Translations under genes and position numbers: made by a program
DNA from: Eubacterium sp. UBA3782
Lineage (GTDB): Bacteria; Bacillota; Clostridia; Lachnospirales; Lachnospiraceae
Reading direction: 5' to 3'
DNA length: 14,963 nucleotides
Assembly (NCBI GenBank): GCA_002368795.1
Contig: DFFG01000012.1
Span: 16,274-31,236, forward strand
Shown here: positions 13,901 to 14,963 of the stretch, piece by piece
Position numbering within the stretch: position 1 is the stretch's first letter
Layout of the letters: the number at the start of each line of letters is the position of its first letter
The notes under the pieces: generated by a model
What the model saw: only the letters and a program-made list of their open reading frames with translations
What the model was told of the DNA's origin: nothing
Databases searched by the model: none

Positions 13901-14410
13901 ATGGAGAGACAACAGCCTGGTGCACAGGTGCACACGATCCCTCCGTTCTTCGATGACGAGTCCCGGATCCTGATCCTGGGCAGCTTCCCTTCTATAAAAT
14001 CGAGGGAAGTGGGCTTTTTCTACGGGCATCCGAGAAACCGGTACTGGCAGGTCATCGCCGCCGTAACCGGATACGGTCCTTTGGAAACGATCCCTCAGAA
14101 ACGTAAGTTCCTGGCGGAAAAGCACATCGCCATGTGGGATACCATCGCCTCCTGTACCATCACCGGATCCAGCGACAGCTCCATAAAGGACGTGGTGCCA
14201 AATGACCTGTCCCTGATCCTGGAGAGCGCGGATATCCGGCAGATCTTCTGCAACGGCACGGCATCCTATGACCTGTACCGGAAATACATTCGCCCGATGA
14301 CGGGAAGAGATGCCATAAAGCTTCCTTCCACCAGCCCGGCCAACGCCGCCTGGAGCCTGGAGCGCCTCATAGAGGCATGGCAGATCGTCGTCCCGTATCT
14401 CGAGGGATAA
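13901..14410 (+). CDS. Hypoxanthine-DNA glycosylase (uracil-DNA glycosylase superfamily)
   Basis: This removes hypoxanthine (deaminated adenine, deoxyinosine) from DNA, starting base excision repair. The 169-aa length suits the small MUG-like branch. Motif 1 reads GSFPSIKSREVGFFYGHPRN from G27, characteristic of the deoxyinosine glycosylase subfamily (usual form GSxPSxxSxxxGFYYGHPxNRFW). The second, DNA-contacting motif appears as LPSTSPANA near residue 140. I chose ATG 13901, 4 bases after the previous stop, with AAGAAGAG about 10 bases upstream; the frame extends back to 13853 only through the end of the preceding gene. It may also act on uracil, as some relatives do. Confidence 0.9.
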   Translation: MERQQPGAQVHTIPPFFDDESRILILGSFPSIKSREVGFFYGHPRNRYWQVIAAVTGYGPLETIPQKRKFLAEKHIAMWDTIASCTITGSSDSSIKDVVPNDLSLILESADIRQIFCNGTASYDLYRKYIRPMTGRDAIKLPSTSPANAAWSLERLIEAWQIVVPYLEG

Positions 14411-14459
14411 GATTGACGCAGGACAGATCCGGCAGCAGAAGATGGGGAATGGAAGCAAG

Positions 14460-14580
14460 GAACCATCAGGAAAGGCAAAAGCCTTATGAATAGTAATAAA
14501 GAACTATCAGGAAAGGCAAACGCCTTACGAATAGAAACAGCGAACCACCGATAAAGGCAAACGCCTTATGGAGGGACAAG
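14460..14580 (+). repeat. Three 41-bp direct repeats, each with a hairpin, in the leader of the next gene
   Basis: Units run 14460-14500, 14501-14541 and 14542-14580 (the last is 39 bases). Each begins GAACYA and contains a perfect 5-bp hairpin AAGGC/GCCTT with a 4-base loop (AAAA or AAAC): 14472-14485, 14513-14526 and 14554-14567. The spacing is exactly 41. The third unit runs into the GGAGGG ribosome binding site (14570-14575), only two bases past its hairpin. The preceding 14411-14459 holds nothing I recognise. No T-tracts follow the hairpins. There are no variable spacers in the CRISPR sense; the whole unit is repeated. A role in translation control or mRNA stability of the downstream gene is inference. 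Confidence 0.85.
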
Positions 14581-14808
14581 ATGAAAGAATATGAGACCGT
14601 ATGGGAGATCTTTAACGAGTGCCCGAACAACCAGATGCGGGATGTCTTCTTTGATGAGATCGAGACCGATGATCCGGAGGAGTATCTCAAAAAGAAATTT
14701 GACGACAAGGTTTTTACCTATGAGCGCATCGACAAGCCAGACGGCACCGTGATCTTTGACATCGTGACCTCCGGCATCAAGCAGAGGTACACCTTTACCG
14801 AGATCTGA
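14581..14808 (+). CDS. Small acidic hypothetical protein
   Basis: A 75-aa protein that I do not recognise. GGAGGG 5 bases before ATG 14581 makes translation likely. It is acidic (FFDEIETDDPEEYL) with alternating helix- and strand-prone segments (TVIFDIVTSG, RYTFTEI). It has no cysteine pair, signal peptide or membrane span; a cytoplasmic location is expected. Its leader carries the three hairpin repeats. It precedes an Mrp-type ATPase by 57 bases. Confidence 0.75.
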   Translation: MKEYETVWEIFNECPNNQMRDVFFDEIETDDPEEYLKKKFDDKVFTYERIDKPDGTVIFDIVTSGIKQRYTFTEI

Positions 14809-14865
14809 GGCAGGCATGCCCTGAAAGATCCGGAATACCAAGAAGCGAAAGGATAAGCAGCAGTT

Positions 14866-14963
14866 ATGGCAGAGCAGAAAGCATCGCCTGAAGATTTCAA
14901 GATAGAAGAGAACGCGTTTTCCAACACCGCCCATGTGATCGGCATCGTCAGCGGCAAGGGCGG
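14866..14963 (+). CDS. Mrp/NBP35-type P-loop ATPase, 3' end beyond the window
   Basis: Only 32 codons are present. After about 20 variable residues the sequence reads HVIGIVSGKGG, the opening of the deviant Walker A (GKGGxGKS) of the Mrp/ApbC/NBP35 branch of ParA/MinD-like ATPases, which carry or insert iron-sulfur clusters. The visible N-terminus has no cysteine cluster, unlike some clostridial versions. AAAGGA lies about 12 bases before ATG 14866. A MinD or ParA-like protein remains possible because the rest is missing. Confidence 0.8.
   Translation, partial: MAEQKASPEDFKIEENAFSNTAHVIGIVSGKG

Noticed and set aside
14486..14554. 22-codon open frame (MNSNKELSGKANALR...) inside the hairpin repeats, as a leader peptide
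   Set aside because: Its start lies right against a hairpin with no well-placed ribosome binding site, it has no runs of regulatory codons, and it arises simply from repeat sequence.
14460..14580. 41-bp array as a CRISPR
   Set aside because: Although each unit has a short palindrome, the segments between hairpins are also related to each other, there are only three units, and no cas genes are present.

Overview
The window looks like chromosomal core-genome DNA from a moderately high-GC member of the Firmicutes class Clostridia, most likely Lachnospiraceae. The grounds are the gene order (rho, rpmE, a DUF1385 gene, prmC, prfA), a zinc-type L31, strong GGAGG-type ribosome binding sites, tRNA genes without an encoded CCA end, and a split purine end-pathway (PurO-type cyclohydrolase next to a stand-alone AICAR formyltransferase). 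Every gene I can support lies on the + strand. I see no transposase, phage or CRISPR-cas gene.

Layout. Positions 1-445 are a tRNA cluster (Gly partial, Arg, His, Gln, Lys) closed by an intrinsic terminator at 483-509. A tRNA-Leu gene (543-622) then leads through a branched hairpin into rho (714-2870), whose product has a very long charged, repeat-bearing N-terminal insertion. The 398 bases between rho and rpmE hold a segment with several self-consistent helices (2890-3139) that I read as a probable structured non-coding RNA, followed by a good promoter for rpmE (3269-3469) and an intrinsic terminator. A second good promoter (3532-3560) starts a long same-strand run: DUF1385 membrane protein, prmC, prfA, a sugar-nucleotidyltransferase-like gene, a GC-rich 54-bp tandem repeat array, a TPR lipoprotein, hflX, an M24 Xaa-Pro peptidase, purO, AICAR formyltransferase, a small unknown gene, a hypoxanthine-DNA glycosylase, an array of three 41-bp hairpin repeats, a second small unknown gene, and the start of an Mrp-type P-loop ATPase cut by the window end.

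How the genes fit together. Rho, L31, PrmC, RF1 and HflX form a gene-expression block covering transcription termination, the ribosome, release-factor methylation, peptide release and ribosome rescue; PrmC methylates the GGQ glutamine of RF1, whose gene follows 3 bases later. The purO/AICARFT pair carries out the last two steps to IMP, which the bifunctional PurH does in most bacteria. The glycosylase nearby removes deoxyinosine, the DNA lesion derived from the same base (hypoxanthine); whether that proximity means anything is unknown.

The least explained parts are the structured segment after rho, the 54-bp array and its flanking 12-bp direct repeats in front of the lipoprotein, the hairpin repeats in the leader of the gene at 14581, and the repeat-rich insertion in Rho. 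Nothing here clearly amounts to a new defence or mobile system.
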